From Ancylostoma caninum (taxonomy: Eukaryota > Nematoda > Chromadorea > Rhabditida > Ancylostomatidae), in NCBI GenBank assembly GCA_037903475.1, contig JBAJFG010000264.1, positions 317,501 to 381,500 of the forward strand: a stretch of DNA of 64,000 nucleotides. The letters run 5' to 3'. The translations under genes and the position numbers were made by a program. Below the pieces are notes generated by a model. It was not told where the DNA came from and searched no databases. It saw nothing but the letters and a program-made list of their open reading frames with translations. Of the stretch, positions 43,791 to 54,101 are shown one piece after another (positions within the stretch are counted from its first letter, which is position 1; every line of letters begins with the position of its first letter).

Positions 43791-44775
43791 TTCGCCTGGA
43801 GCAATACTACTAGATATTCACTAAGGTAGCAAGGCACAGTATGGATGTCTGCGGTTTAGTGTGCACAATACAAGTGCACCAGTACTCGTTGTAAGCATCA
43901 ACGTTCGTGGCGAATTACCAGACTTGAGCGTGCCCCGCAGCGGGACCGCTACTCGCCTTCGTCGGATCGTTATGTTGGGCTACCACACAAGCTAATCTCA
44001 GCGATATTCAGTGTTTCTGGTGGGAGATACGATAAAAGATTACGGTTAGCTGATACGTCAGCGCAAGAAAGTGGTTCCACTGCGCGGCATAAATGCGTCA
44101 GCTCTATCGACGTCCATTATGACTGTTGTCGTTTTTTTTTGAGACGGCATAGCATAAAATGAGCAAATTTACACTTGTGGTATAGGTACCACTCAAAATC
44201 CACAATGACCTGGTTGCCCGTAGTGTGTATTTGCATTACTGATAGCGGGGTTACGTAGTTACGACAGCCGACAAGGATCACACACAAAACTACATGTTTC
44301 CGCGCGGAATTTGAGGTAATCAAGTGAAGCGAGGGGGCCACGGATCTCCCTCCTACGAGGGATCCCAGCCGATTTGCTGCGAGGCTACGTGGCGCGACCC
44401 CGGTGGCGGATAGGGGGTTTACCTCGGACCAAAAGCAGCCATGCGTTTGCCCTGCGACGCGGGTAGATCTAGGGGATAGACTCCTTAGTTCGGCAGTGCT
44501 GGATTCGATTCATACGGCCGGCATATGAGTGTGAACATGCACTCACGCGCGTGGGTATGTGCAAATGCTTTGTGTGGGCTTTATCCTGCAGTTCGGATTT
44601 GGCCAAAAGCTCGCATTCTAACGACTGGGAAGCGCATGAGAGGCGAGTAGGGGCCGCCTCTAACAAATAAGTCCCTTGTCCACGGGGGGACTCCTTCTCC
44701 TCGTCATTCGAATGCCGGCGACAGGCCGTAGTGACAGGCCGGCTGACGAACACCCCACGTCACATCTAATGGATC

Positions 44776-45309
44776 ATGACGTCAAATGGATTCAAGAAGG
44801 AGGCTACGGCGTACGCGGGAATCGACGCCTACTCGTGGGGCCCGGTGAGTGTGGACAATAATATGCGAGGGTCCCCGATGCTTCGCGAACGGCGGCATCG
44901 AGGGGCAAGCAGGCGAGTCGTTAAGGATAACAACGTAGCCAAGACGCGTATTGCTACTTTGAACGTCGGCACGTTGACAGGCCGTTCATTTGAACTGGCA
45001 GCAGCACTGCAGCGCCGTCGAATCGACTTGTATGCGGTGCAGGAGACGAGGTGGTCTGGCAGCAAATCCAAGGACATCGGGTGCGGATTCAAAATCGTCT
45101 ACAATGGTAGCCCAGGTACAAGAAATGGTGTCGGCATCATTGTCTCCGAACGGTTCAGGGATTCCATAGCAGGTGTGGAGCGTTTTGACGACTGTCTTAT
45201 GAAGATTGTTGTCGTCACGTTGGAAAGGCGCATCCATTTTTTCTCGGCATACGCCCCCACAGACCGGATGTTCAGATCGAGCCTAAGACGACTTCTGGGC
45301 GCTGATTGA
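44776..45309 (+). pseudogene. RTE-like LINE endonuclease, N-terminal part
   Basis: From ATG 44776 (MTSNGFKKEA), aligned with the start of the minus-strand copy (MTTNGSKLKA). Endonuclease motifs: RIATLNVGTLTGR, AVQETRWSGSKSKD, GVGIIVSERFRDS and FFSAYAPTDR. The frame ends at 45307-45309 because of a frameshift in the stretch after RMFRSS; the homologous product continues from about 45300 in another frame (LIDEKTAAVPPED). Confidence 0.88.
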
Positions 45310-46408
45310 TGAGAAGACCGCTGCAGTACCACCAGAAGATACGGTCATTATTGCAGGGGACTTGAATGAGCACGTAGGATCGACGAAGGACGGCTACAGA
45401 TGCCACGGCGGCTTCGGATACGGGGTGCGTAACGACGATGGCGAGCGCATTCTCGATTACGCCGAATCTCATAACCTTGTTATAACGAACACGAGATTTC
45501 GGAAGCGACCATCCCACCTCGTCTCCTTCTACAGCGGCAGCAACACAACACAGATCGACTACGTGCTTGTGAGGTATCAAGACCAGAAGCTCGTCACGGA
45601 TGCAAAAGTCGTACCGTATGAGACGGTCGCGTCGCAACACCGGCCGCTAATCTGCACAATGAAAATCACGCCGCCAAACAAGAAGCGCGTCGAACGATGT
45701 GGGCCGGCCCGAATCAAGTGGTGGAGATTAAGAGAGAAAGAAATAGCAGTCATCTCTCACATTCAGTTGCCACCCATCACGAACATCGACGAAACATGGC
45801 AAAAGGTAACTGATGCTGTCCTCGCAACTGCTCGCTCCGAACTCGGCACGACCAGACCTGATCGACGGAAGATTGACAGCAAGACTTGGCTTTGGACAGA
45901 GGAAGTGAGGGCGAAAGTTCGCGAAAAGAAGCGGCTCTACCACTCCTTCCTTGACAATAAAACGACGAACAACTGGAGGAGTTACCGCGAAGCGAGAAGG
46001 GCTGCTAAGAAGGCTGTAGCCGCGGCGAAGGCGGCTCATTACGATGAAGTCTGTAAGAAGTTAGACTCGAGGGACGGTGAGCGCTTCATCTACCGACTCG
46101 CGAAATCGCGTCAGCGCCAAGCAGACGACGTCGAGAAGTTTCACGGCGTCAACGACGAGCAACGCCACCTCCTGATGGATCACAAGAAGGTGATGCAACG
46201 ATGGAAGGATTTCTTTGAGAAGGTCTCGACGGAAGAATTTGCCCATCCATCCGTCCCAGAAGTTCCGCCCACCTCCGGACCAGTGCAGCTAATCACCATC
46301 GAAGAGATCATGTATGCACTGAAGCGAATGAAGCCAGGCAAAGCGACTGGTCCAGATGATATGGCAGCAGAATTGTGGAAGTCGCAGTGCTGGAACTCCG
46401 CTGATTAG
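45300..46408 (+). pseudogene. RTE-like LINE endonuclease C-terminus and linker
   Basis: Continues the endonuclease with TVIIAGDLNEHVG (Asp/Asn pair), RKRPSHLVSFYSG, TQIDYVLVRYQD and YETVASQHRPLIC. A basic linker follows with REKKRLYHSFL and AAKKAVAAAKAAHYDEV, then KRMKPGKATGPDDMAAELWK, the segment that precedes RTs of this type. This last part is deleted in the minus-strand copy. A TAG at 46406-46408 interrupts the frame, and the RT continues in the same frame beyond it. Confidence 0.88.
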
Positions 46409-47380
46409 TTAACGAAATTTTTTAATCTAGTCATAGCGGAGAAGAAGGTGCCCGTGGACTGGCAGCGAAGCACTACCATCCCAATCTGGAAGGGCAAGGG
46501 TAGCCCCGCTGACTGCGCGAACTATCGACCAATCTGTCTGTTGTCGCATACCATGAAGATCTTCGAACGCATCATTGATCGCCGGATTCGCGAAATCGTC
46601 CAGCTATCTCCCAACCAATGCGGCTTTGTATCCGGATGCGGCACTACCGATGCCATCCACGCCGCCCGTCTCCTGATCGAGAAGCATTGTGAAAAGAAAA
46701 GACCATTGCACCTAGCTTTCCTAGATCTGGAGAAGGCCTTTGACCGCGTCCCCCACGAAGTCATTTGGTATGCTCTGCGGCTTCATGGCATTCCCGAAGA
46801 GCTGATCGAATGGGTGCGGATTCTTTACGCCGATCACAGGAGTAAAGTGCAGGCGGCCGCGGGTACGTCGACGGAGTTCCCCATAACCGTGGGCGTACAC
46901 CAAGGCTCAGCCCTTTCCCCGCTTCTTTTCATCGTAGTCATGGATGCCATCACAAAGAAGCTTCACAGACCAGCGCCGTGGACGCTGCTGTACGCGGATG
47001 ACGTAATGCTTGCATCTGAAGACAAGGGCGAACTTGAACGACAGACGCAAGCGTGGAGTGACCAGCTGGCACGGTTCGGCCTCCGCCTCAACGTTAAGAA
47101 GACCGAGTATTTGACCACCGACGAACACGAGTCTGGCACTATCAAAGTTAATGGCACGAATCTTCCGCGAGCCGCTACGTTCAAATACCTCGGCTCAGTG
47201 GTTTCATCAGACGGCAGCCTCGTCCATGAGATCACCGCACGCGTCGCCGCTGCGTGGTTGAAGTGGCGCTCGTTGACTAGTGTGCTGTGCGACAAACATA
47301 CCAGACCGGCTCAAGTCGAAGGTCTACCGTACCGTGGTACGTCCTATCGCGCTGTTTGCCGAGTGCTGGCCCGCTACTAA
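46409..47380 (+). pseudogene. RTE-like LINE reverse transcriptase
   Basis: Same frame as the linker after one nonsense codon. RT motifs: STTIPIWKGKGSPADC, NYRPICLLSHTMKIFE, NQCGFVSGCGTTDAIHAARL, LAFLDLEKAFDRVPHEV, VHQGSALSPLLFIVVMD and LLYADDVMLASED, all with catalytic Asp residues in place. A frameshift near 47295 (after VLCDKH) moves the remaining C-terminus into another frame. Confidence 0.9.
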
Positions 47381-47759
47381 GGAAATGGAACGCCGAATCA
47401 GTGTCACTGAGATGAGGATGCTGCGGTGGATGGGTGGCTTTAGGCAGCTAGATCGCATATGCAACCAGGACATACGACAGCGATTTGGGGTAGCTGCAAT
47501 AGCCGACAAGCTCCGTGAGGCGCGTCTGCGATGGTTTGGTCACGTTCTTCGCGCTGATGGCGACAAAGTCTGTAGGATTGGCTTCGACGTAGAGATACCA
47601 GGAAAGCGGCCTAAAGGACGACCAAAGCAACGATGGCTTGACAAAGTACACGGTGACCTCAAGACGGCTGGGATCCATCCCGACCAAGCGCACGACAGAG
47701 CACTCTGGCGTCAAAAGATCAGCAAAGCGGACCCCACTGCGAAACGGGAAAAACGCTAA
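47295..47759 (+). pseudogene. RTE-like LINE RT C-terminal domain
   Basis: After the frameshift the product continues as IPDRLKSKVYRTVVRPIALF, then AECWPATKEMERR, MRMLRWMGGFRQLDRI, RWFGHVLRADGDKVCR, GKRPKGRPKQRWLD and a short basic end. It lacks one Tyr/Gly codon region seen in the other copy (ALYGAECW against ALFAECW). The stop TAA at 47757-47759 is immediately followed by AAG repeats. Confidence 0.88.
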
Positions 47760-47802
47760 GAAGAAGAAGAAGAAGAAGAAAAAGAAGAAGTGAAGCGAGG
47801 GG

Positions 47803-48585
47803 ATTCGGAGTGTTTGGATTTCCGTGCAATGTGCTGATAGAATCAGAGGCCTAGATGACACAGTTTGCTCTAACTGTGAACGAGAAAGTGCGATGTCGAG
47901 ATTTTTACATCCATCAACTAATTGTATCAATCACGAAATTTCTGATGTGCAAAGTATGCATCAAAAAGTGATCATTTCGCGTTCTTGGCGAGGCTTTCAG
48001 TCAAGGAACCGTAAGTGAACTGCAACACTGATTCTAACACATTTAACAAGTTAAGTTACTTCTAATTTGTTGCTACCATTACCGAAGCCGACATTGAAAT
48101 CCCTTGATTGTTCCGTTCCCGAATCTCTCACTGCCATCGCGCTATGACCACTTTGTGGTTCTTATATTACGAGAACTGCAGAGCATAGTCTAACGAATAC
48201 AAATGTGACTACCTTAATGTTTTTTTTTTATTAAATACTAGAAAATATATTTGTTGAAAAAGAGCCAAGAAAGCGCCAGTTCCTGCAACCAAGGAATGAG
48301 CACAAAAACCCAGGGAAATTTATGCACCCACCTTATAGAACAGGAGCCAAAGATGTTCTTCATAGGCAACTAGTTATGAATAGTATAAAAACGATTTGAA
48401 TCAGAAATTTTGATCTCCTAAGAGTTCTAGAGATTAGTGACGTCATCTAAGCTCAGCCTCATCTAGCTTCCACTTGAATGTCTTGGATTATTTCACTTTT
48501 TGTTATGAGTTATTCCAGACCTCTTCCGAGCAGCTTTTGCTAGACTGTCGTTCGCGTTGGGATACTCCAGGGTCCAGCATCTACT
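47803..48585. other. No gene recognised
   Basis: About 780 bases of AT-rich DNA right of the RTE element. The target of that element continues here (ggggattcggagtgtttgg). No frame above 65 codons carries a recognisable domain. Confidence 0.35.
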
Positions 48586-48592
48586 CTGAACT

Positions 48593-48808
48593 TTCTGCCT
48601 GCGGTGGATCCACGGTACGCACGAGGTGGATCCGCGGTTCGCCACCACGGGCATGTGCGGGTCCACCGCGGGTTTACTGCGGGTCCACTGCGGGCATGTG
48701 CGGACCCACCGCGGGTATGTGCGGATCCATCGTGCGCATGTGCGGATCCACCGCGGATGTACTGCGGCGCCACCGCGGGCATGTGCGGATCCACCGCGGG
48801 AAGCGTGC
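48593..48808 (+). repeat. GC-rich ~21-bp minisatellite, left array
   Basis: Tandem units of catgtgcggatccaccgcgg type. Each unit is nearly self-complementary (gcggatcc/ggatccgc and ccgcgg). The array is preceded by tctgaactttctgcc, which appears inverted (ggcagaaagttcaga) at the end of the right array near 50200. The two arrays therefore face each other about 1.1 kb apart. Confidence 0.85.
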
Positions 48809-49069
48809 AAATGAAATACATGCTTTTCCCACCATATGAAACGCACGATATCAGTTGTAAAATGGTACTAACAGAACCATAGCATATAAATGAACTACAG
48901 CTTCACTTTATTTACTTCACTTTATTACATAACTATTTCGTGGACTCTTTAAAGCTCTTCAATGGTAAGGAACCGATATGTAAGAGTAAGTATGTAAGCT
49001 ATATGCATACTGAAAAAGACACTTTCAAAAACCACAAGCAATGCAGCACCATTATTTTTCCCCGATCCT

Positions 49070-49195
49070 CAAATTGAGTTACATTGCTAAGCGCAGTCTT
49101 CAGCAATTTCGGTTTCGACGACTGCGAAGGGGTAGGAAGCGGCAGAGGTCGCGGCGTGGGTCGCAGCTGATCAGAGGTTGGATCGTGGAAGGATG
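49070..49195 (-). CDS. Possible host exon, proline-rich (partial)
   Basis: Minus strand. After an acceptor (tcttactatttag, 49200-49202 region) the sequence reads SSFHDPTSDQLRPTPRPLPL and PTPSQSSKPKLLKTALSNV in one open frame. The composition is protein-like, a Pro/Ser-rich linker. The phase does not join cleanly with the best donor of the exon at 49403-49452, so linkage is unproven. No domain recognised. Confidence 0.3.
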
Positions 49196-49399
49196 AAAGC
49201 TAAATAGTAAGACTTCAAAGAGAAAGAAAACAATTTGAAGGCAACCGATACCATTACCGAAGGTTGCGGTGGCTCCTGTAGCGATGACTAATGATGCGTG
49301 GACCGCACGGGAGGTGGTGGGAATACTTCAGAAGAAGCCCTCTGCGCGCCAGTTCCACTGAACGATCGCCGACTGTTGGTATATTGAAATCCCACCTGA

Positions 49400-49560
49400 C
49401 ACCGGAACGACATCACTGCGACGCGATCGACGCTGACTGAGAAGACGGGATTTCTCCAGTTGACGGTCGACCTGGAACAAAAGGAGAGGTTTTTGGGGAT
49501 AAGGAAACAATGGAGTGATCCTTCACTTACCTCCTCGTCAGTAGTAAAATGAGGGGACAG
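49400..49560 (-). CDS. Possible host exons with a 59-bp intron (partial)
   Basis: Minus strand. A consensus donor (gacgaggag|gtaagtgaag) and a consensus nematode acceptor (ccttttgttccag) bound a short intron around 49470-49530. Across it the frame is kept: VSLSPHFTTDEE joins VDRQLEKSRLLSQRRSRRSD and then VVPVS. The second exon may end at cag|gtggga, or continue to the TGA after WNWRAEGFF. The product is charged, with no domain I recognise. This is one of the clearest pieces of spliced host coding sequence in the window. The outer exons were not resolved. Confidence 0.45.
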
Positions 49561-49897
49561 AGACACTGGATATCGCGAAACCAAGGGCGATCACTGGGAG
49601 ACCAAATCCCGCCAAAACAGAACAAGGCATGAACGAAAGAAGAAAACGAAAGCAGAAGCTGCAAAAATTGAACAACAAGGTTGCAATGTTTGCAAAGAGC
49701 ACATCAAAAGCTACAAAATGAGCTACAAACAAACAGTTGAAAACAGTCGAGTTCTAGAGGTGGTTATCGACGGAAATTTCCAGTCCAGAGGTAAGGTGAG
49801 ACACGTGAAATAGATTGGTGGGACAATGATTACTGTGAAGGAAACAAGTGGAAGAAGTTGCATGGTGTCCGGATGTGCAAATTCAAATGCAAAGTCA

Positions 49898-50190
49898 TGT
49901 GCGGGTCCACCGTGCGGCATGTGCGGGTCCACCGCGGATAGCAATGTTACTGCGGGTCCACCGCGGGCATGTGCGGGTCCACCGTGCGGCATGTGCGGGT
50001 CCACCGTGGATAGCAATGTTACTGCGGGTCCACTGCGGGCATGTGCGGATACACCGCGGGTACGTGTGGGCATAGCGCGGGAGTGACGTCACTCCCGGGT
50101 GTCCACCGTGGGCATGTGCGGATTTATCGCGAACAACCGCTGATCCATCGCGGATCGACCTCATACCGCGGGTCCACCGCGGGCAGAAAG
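49898..50190 (+). repeat. GC-rich ~22-bp minisatellite, right array
   Basis: Units gtgcgggtccaccgtgcggc / catgtgcgggtccaccgcgg occur with interspersed gatagcaatgttact. Related to the left array at 48593-48808, and closed by gggcagaaagttcaga, the inverted form of the left flank. Confidence 0.85.
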
Positions 50191-50589
50191 TTCAGAGCAA
50201 CATCGGTTGCTAAATAAGATCTCGCAACACACCTACCTGGTGCACAGCGCTAAGCCTCTGGTTACAGGTTTGCCACACCTGTAAGGCGGGTGCCAGACAG
50301 TCCATGCCCACATGCCCATGTCTTACATGTCAAGGCTTGCTGTGCTTTACTAATCCTCCCAGGTCTTGAACCTCAGCTGGTACGCGCGGCCTTGTTGCTC
50401 TTCTGGACCACGCGATCTTTCAAATTATTCTTTGAGGCTTGGAAGAGGTCAAGTCATTGGCCGTTAGGGTTCGATTGTGTTCATTAATTCTCACGGTAGC
50501 CTGTGTTTTACCTTTGTTTTCTAATGTTTGTTTTTTAATTCATTTAATTCTTCTATGTTCGTTGTTTTTTTTTTTCACATTATTTTATG

Positions 50590-51715
50590 CCGCAGCTGTT
50601 AAAGGCAGCAAGAGCCGAAATCGTCGACTCCGAGCTGAGGTGCGCATGGTGAAGTACAGACTCAGCACTTCATAAATCTGAAACGAACACAGACAATGAT
50701 GGCTTACCTGCAGAGAAACTGGGACTGTCGTCGCGAACACGCCTGGCCGTGTTTGCGCGCGGACGAGTGTCGGGGGTGCGCGTCCCGCCACATTCCCTTT
50801 ATGCATTATGCATTATCCCGAAAGTCCGGGATGTAAAAATTCGGTTGAAAATGTTAACATTTGAGGTTTCTACCGATGTGTCTAATACAGGAAGGGCAGC
50901 AATACGTGTTTTAGTTCTGAAAGAGCACTGTTCTGCACTGCTCTTATACTTAAGTCAGGTACGAAATGAAGAAATGGAGACTTTTCAGCTTCTCTAACAA
51001 TAACTTCTACTTTTTTCCATTTATGTCTAACATCGGTAGAAATGCTGCTCACATATATGTAGAACTATTCCATCACGGGTTCGAAAAGAAAGAAAAAGCA
51101 AATAACTTTGTGGGTAGATGATTATCTTCCGTATTGGCTTTTCCCTAATTCCAAAGTTGAATACTGTACCCAATTCCCTGACGAGCATTTTCTCGCTTTT
51201 TTGCTAAAAAACCGCGCAAAGGAGATGATCGATATACGAGCGTTTAACCTCAATATTCCTGACGTCGACCTAGACACCTCTAATGTACCAGTAATTAAAG
51301 GTGCGAGAGCCATCCGAGCGAGCGCTTACTGCCACCCTGCAGAGTGCAGAGATGACAGAGTTTTGCAGATCTTGTCCGAGACACGCCTCCCGTTGTCGCC
51401 TAGTGCAACGCACCCTGCGCGGGCGAGTGCTCCGCTGTCGGGGGTGCGCGTCCCGCCACGAAACCCTGCGAATTGAACGCATTTCGTACTACCTTTGCGC
51501 CAAACCACGCGCCGCAATGGCTTCAGCGCCGAGGAAAACTCGTACCGGCGCGAACTCGGCCAGGCGTGTTCGCGACGACGGTTCCATTTTCTCTGCAGGT
51601 AAACCATCATTGTTTGTGTTCGTTTCACATTTATGATGTGCTGAGTCTGTGCTTCACCACGTGCACCTCAGCTCGGAGTCGAGAATTTCGGCTCTTGCTG
51701 CCTTTAAGTGTTTTC
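50590..51715. mobile_element. Palindromic foldback element, copy 2, split by repeat R
   Basis: The left arm (50590-50791) and right arm (51437-51715) match copy 1 at 37495-38190 (gactcagcac, cgaacacagacaatgatggc, tcgcgaacacgcctggccgt). The centre is interrupted by repeat R. A 23-bp direct repeat, gtcgggggtgcgcgtcccgc plus cac (50769-50791 and 51437-51459), flanks the inserted segment and looks like a target-site duplication. Confidence 0.7.
50792..51436 (+). repeat. Dispersed repeat R, copy 2 (uninterrupted)
   Basis: A 645-bp segment matches copy 1 (32070-34945) but without its foldback and LTR insertions, and so serves as the empty-site reference for both. It begins near ctttatgcattatgc and ends near gtgcaacgcaccctgc. 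A peptide-like motif (FNLNIPDVDLDTSNVPVIKG) is open, but no full gene is evident. Confidence 0.7.
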
Positions 51716-52268
51716 TCCTTACCTTGCTGTTATTGTGAGTGAGCACCACTGAATGCAGGTCATAAAGATAAAGAAACAGTCTGATAGGACATCTTCTCAT
51801 GCAACTGCTTTCGCTCTTCCAAGGTTTTTATATATCTTGTGTGTAAGGCTGTGGGATAGCGTAATTCTTGACAACCCATCTAAATGCACGCTAGAAACAA
51901 CCAGGTCGGACTGTACAAACGGCATTTTTCCACTTATACAGTGAGTACCGATGGCGCTGCGTTTTTCGCGGACACGGAAAGCGCGAGCCGCTTGCGTTGG
52001 ACTTACCGTAGTGGCATGTAGTTTTCGTTTTATTCGTCCGATAGTTTTCTATCACTTTTGATCTTTACTATCAAGAAAACTGTCAAGAAAACCGGTAGTT
52101 TGTTGTCATGGCGAGTATCTAGCTCGCGTACTTCCCAAATTCACGGAAAGAGCGCACCGTCATCGATGCTAACTATATGATGTGGCCTAGTGCACTTCTG
52201 AAATAATGGAAATGAGGGTGTTACGAACGGAATAACGAAATTTTGGCTCTTAACACATCGCGTATCCG
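51716..52268. other. No gene recognised
   Basis: About 550 bases without domain-bearing frames. A short direct repeat (tgtcaagaaaac / tatcaagaaaac) occurs near 52070-52090. Confidence 0.35.
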
Positions 52269-52277
52269 GTTGCCGTC

Positions 52278-52790
52278 AGTAGAGACTATTTCTACATATT
52301 TAATTCGGCTCCCTGGCAAATACCAAGGCTAGCAGCGCTCATCGCTGCACCTATCTACTCAGGAACGTTGCGGTTTTTAACTACTGTGTTGGGGAAGGGT
52401 TTGGAATACGTTGCTGGTACAGTTGAGCAAGTCGGTGTTCTACTGTCTTTATCGCACTGTGGGCATTCCGACTTGGTGCCATGTGTTTGCAGTTGCTAAC
52501 TTAAGGATTTTCAGCACAGTTTCTAGATTTTAGTACGCTCAAGTTCAGTCTGGTACTTAGTCGGAATGCCCACAACGCGATAAAGACAGGAATAGAACAC
52601 TGACAGAAAAGTGGAGCACTGGCAGACGACGGAAATGTGTTCAACCGATCCAGCTATGTATTCCAAACTCTTCCCCAGCGCAGTGTTGGAAGGACCATAG
52701 CGTTTCGGAGTAGATGGGCACAGCGATGAAAGCTGCCAGCCTTGGCATTTGCCAAGGAGCCGAATTAAATATGTAGAAATAGTCTCTACT
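52278..52790. mobile_element. Foldback MITE, MULE-like family, copy 2 with 9-bp target duplication
   Basis: The ends are AGTAGAGACTATTTCTACAT and its reverse complement; the arms pair over about 200 bases. A perfect 9-bp duplication GTTGCCGTC flanks it (52269-52277 and 52791-52799). Long inverted repeats with 9-bp duplications are characteristic of Mutator-like elements. At 513 bp with no gene it is non-autonomous. Copy 1 is at 30134-30680. Confidence 0.87.
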
Positions 52791-52799
52791 GTTGCCGTC

Positions 52800-53300
52800 T
52801 AGGCATCGAACCTCAAAAAATTCGAATTCCTAATGTTAGCTGTGTGCTCGCATTAGCTACGCTGTGGTGCTATTTACAATATATTTCTGACAGATTTTCA
52901 ATTCAGTTGTTGCAGAAGTGGGAAGACTTCTATCCGGAAAGTGGTGTTCCAGAAGATGTCACCGAATGAAACACTTTTTGTCGAAAGTACCGCTAGAGTC
53001 ACGAAAGACGGTATGTGTAGAGGTTGAGGTCCTGCATTCAAGTTTTGCGAAGCATTTTATGTTTTGATCAAAGTCAGGAAATTACAGTGATAGCTTCGTC
53101 TTTTATAAATTTCGAGACGTTGGAGTTTCCTGGACAAATGGATCCATTCGATAGCTCACTTGATCCTGTTGCTACATTTAAAAGATGTGGTTGGTGAAGT
53201 AATTCGTGATCTTCTACTATCCATGAACATCTTTTTTTCACTTAGCTACTTTATCGAAGTAAAGAAGAAGTCTTGGATTTCTTTGCTTCCGTACGCAGGA
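52800..53300. other. No gene recognised
   Basis: About 500 bases. The sequence gtttcctggacaaatggatcc lies in a short frame without recognisable domain. Confidence 0.3.
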
Positions 53301-53309
53301 GCGGGTTCT

Positions 53310-53440
53310 GAAAATTCAAAAATTCGAGAGCTCCCAAAAATTCGAAAATTATATGGTCCTATAGTATTCGAAAATTTGAAGTTCCGGGGTCATTTGAAAA
53401 GTCGAATGTTTGAGGGTCGAATATTCGGATATTTGAAATA
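53310..53440. repeat. TTCGAA-rich AT repeat, cluster 1
   Basis: Dense, imperfect repetition of aattcgaaaat / attcgaatatttg motifs, many of them palindromic (TTCGAA). Similar clusters lie at 55135-55335 and 57085-57365. Confidence 0.6.
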
Positions 53441-53690
53441 CTTGAGCTTCGCAACTAGCTGCTACTTGAATTCCATATTCTCGCTGAAGAAGCGCTTCAG
53501 TTGAAATCCCGACCCAGTTTATCATTTTAATCTTTTTTTTTTCAAAAACATCAGCGTGTCTTTGTGCAGATTCGCAAGCTATCGACCTTTTGAACTTTAG
53601 AAATGCGATTCCAAAAGATCAAAGCTAACTGAGCAGCACATTATAATAACAACTTTACGCAGTATACTGTCTTATAGTCTGTTCATTTAG

Positions 53691-53857
53691 ACGGTGCACT
53701 CCACGTATCGGTCAGCGTCGCGACTGTTTTGCCACAAGAGCGAGGTAATAGGCCCATCAGCTACTGGGATCAATGGAAACTAACTACTGTGGTAGGCGTA
53801 TCACCACGCTCCACTGAGAAGGGGTAGCAGAGCTGACCTCTGCATGGAGTGCACCGT
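53691..53857. mobile_element. Small inverted-repeat element
   Basis: The ends ACGGTGCACTCCA and TGGAGTGCACCGT are exact inverted repeats, 167 bp apart in total. The interior has no gene. No target duplication was found. Confidence 0.5.
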
Positions 53858-53905
53858 CCGAAGGCACAAACTATACGTTGGGCCGATTTCCAATACTGCT
53901 TCGTT

Positions 53906-54024
53906 AAGGGTGTGTATCATCGTGAGGCGAAATAAGGCGTTACCAGACTACCTTTATTGACATATTGATTGAGTGCACCAATCGCAGTAACGCCCCATTT
54001 CCCCTCACGATGATACACACCCTT
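53906..54024. mobile_element. Small foldback MITE
   Basis: Inverted arms aagggtgtgtatcatcgtga and tcacgatgatacacaccctt (20 bp, exact) are followed inward by gcgttac / gtaacgc pairing; total 119 bp. TTAA occurs on both outer sides but not in equal register. Confidence 0.65.
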
Positions 54025-54101
54025 TCATTAAAACTCTTAAGTACATAACCGTTAGTTATGAGATTTAGCGTTTACATGGAATTTTGAGATCATCTTTTTA
54101 C

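Larger units (their letters stand above)
40377..43792 (-). mobile_element. RTE-like LINE, minus strand, near full length
   Basis: The element is bounded by a 13-bp target duplication CGCCTGGAGCAAT (40364-40376 and 43793-43805). On the minus strand it has a tRNA-like head (43712-43790), an endonuclease-RT open frame (43628 to 40804) and a long GAA-type triplet tail (40377-40803). There is no 3' UTR: the stop codon is immediately followed by the tail. Two nonsense mutations and one deletion/frameshift inactivate it. A homologous plus-strand copy lies at 44337-47787. Confidence 0.88.
44337..47787 (+). mobile_element. RTE-like LINE, plus strand, full length
   Basis: The element is bounded by a 15-bp target duplication AAGTGAAGCGAGGGG (44322-44336 and 47788-47802). 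It has a 5' region of about 440 bases that differs from the minus-strand copy, then homologous sequence from about 44698, endonuclease and RT frames (44776-47759), and a short AAG tail directly after the stop. Frameshifts near 45300 and 47295 and a nonsense codon at 46406 make it inactive. The two copies lie head to head with about 530 bases between them. Confidence 0.88.

Noticed and set aside
48593..50190. CRISPR array
   Set aside because: Units are contiguous and nearly identical without unique spacers, and the genome is eukaryotic.
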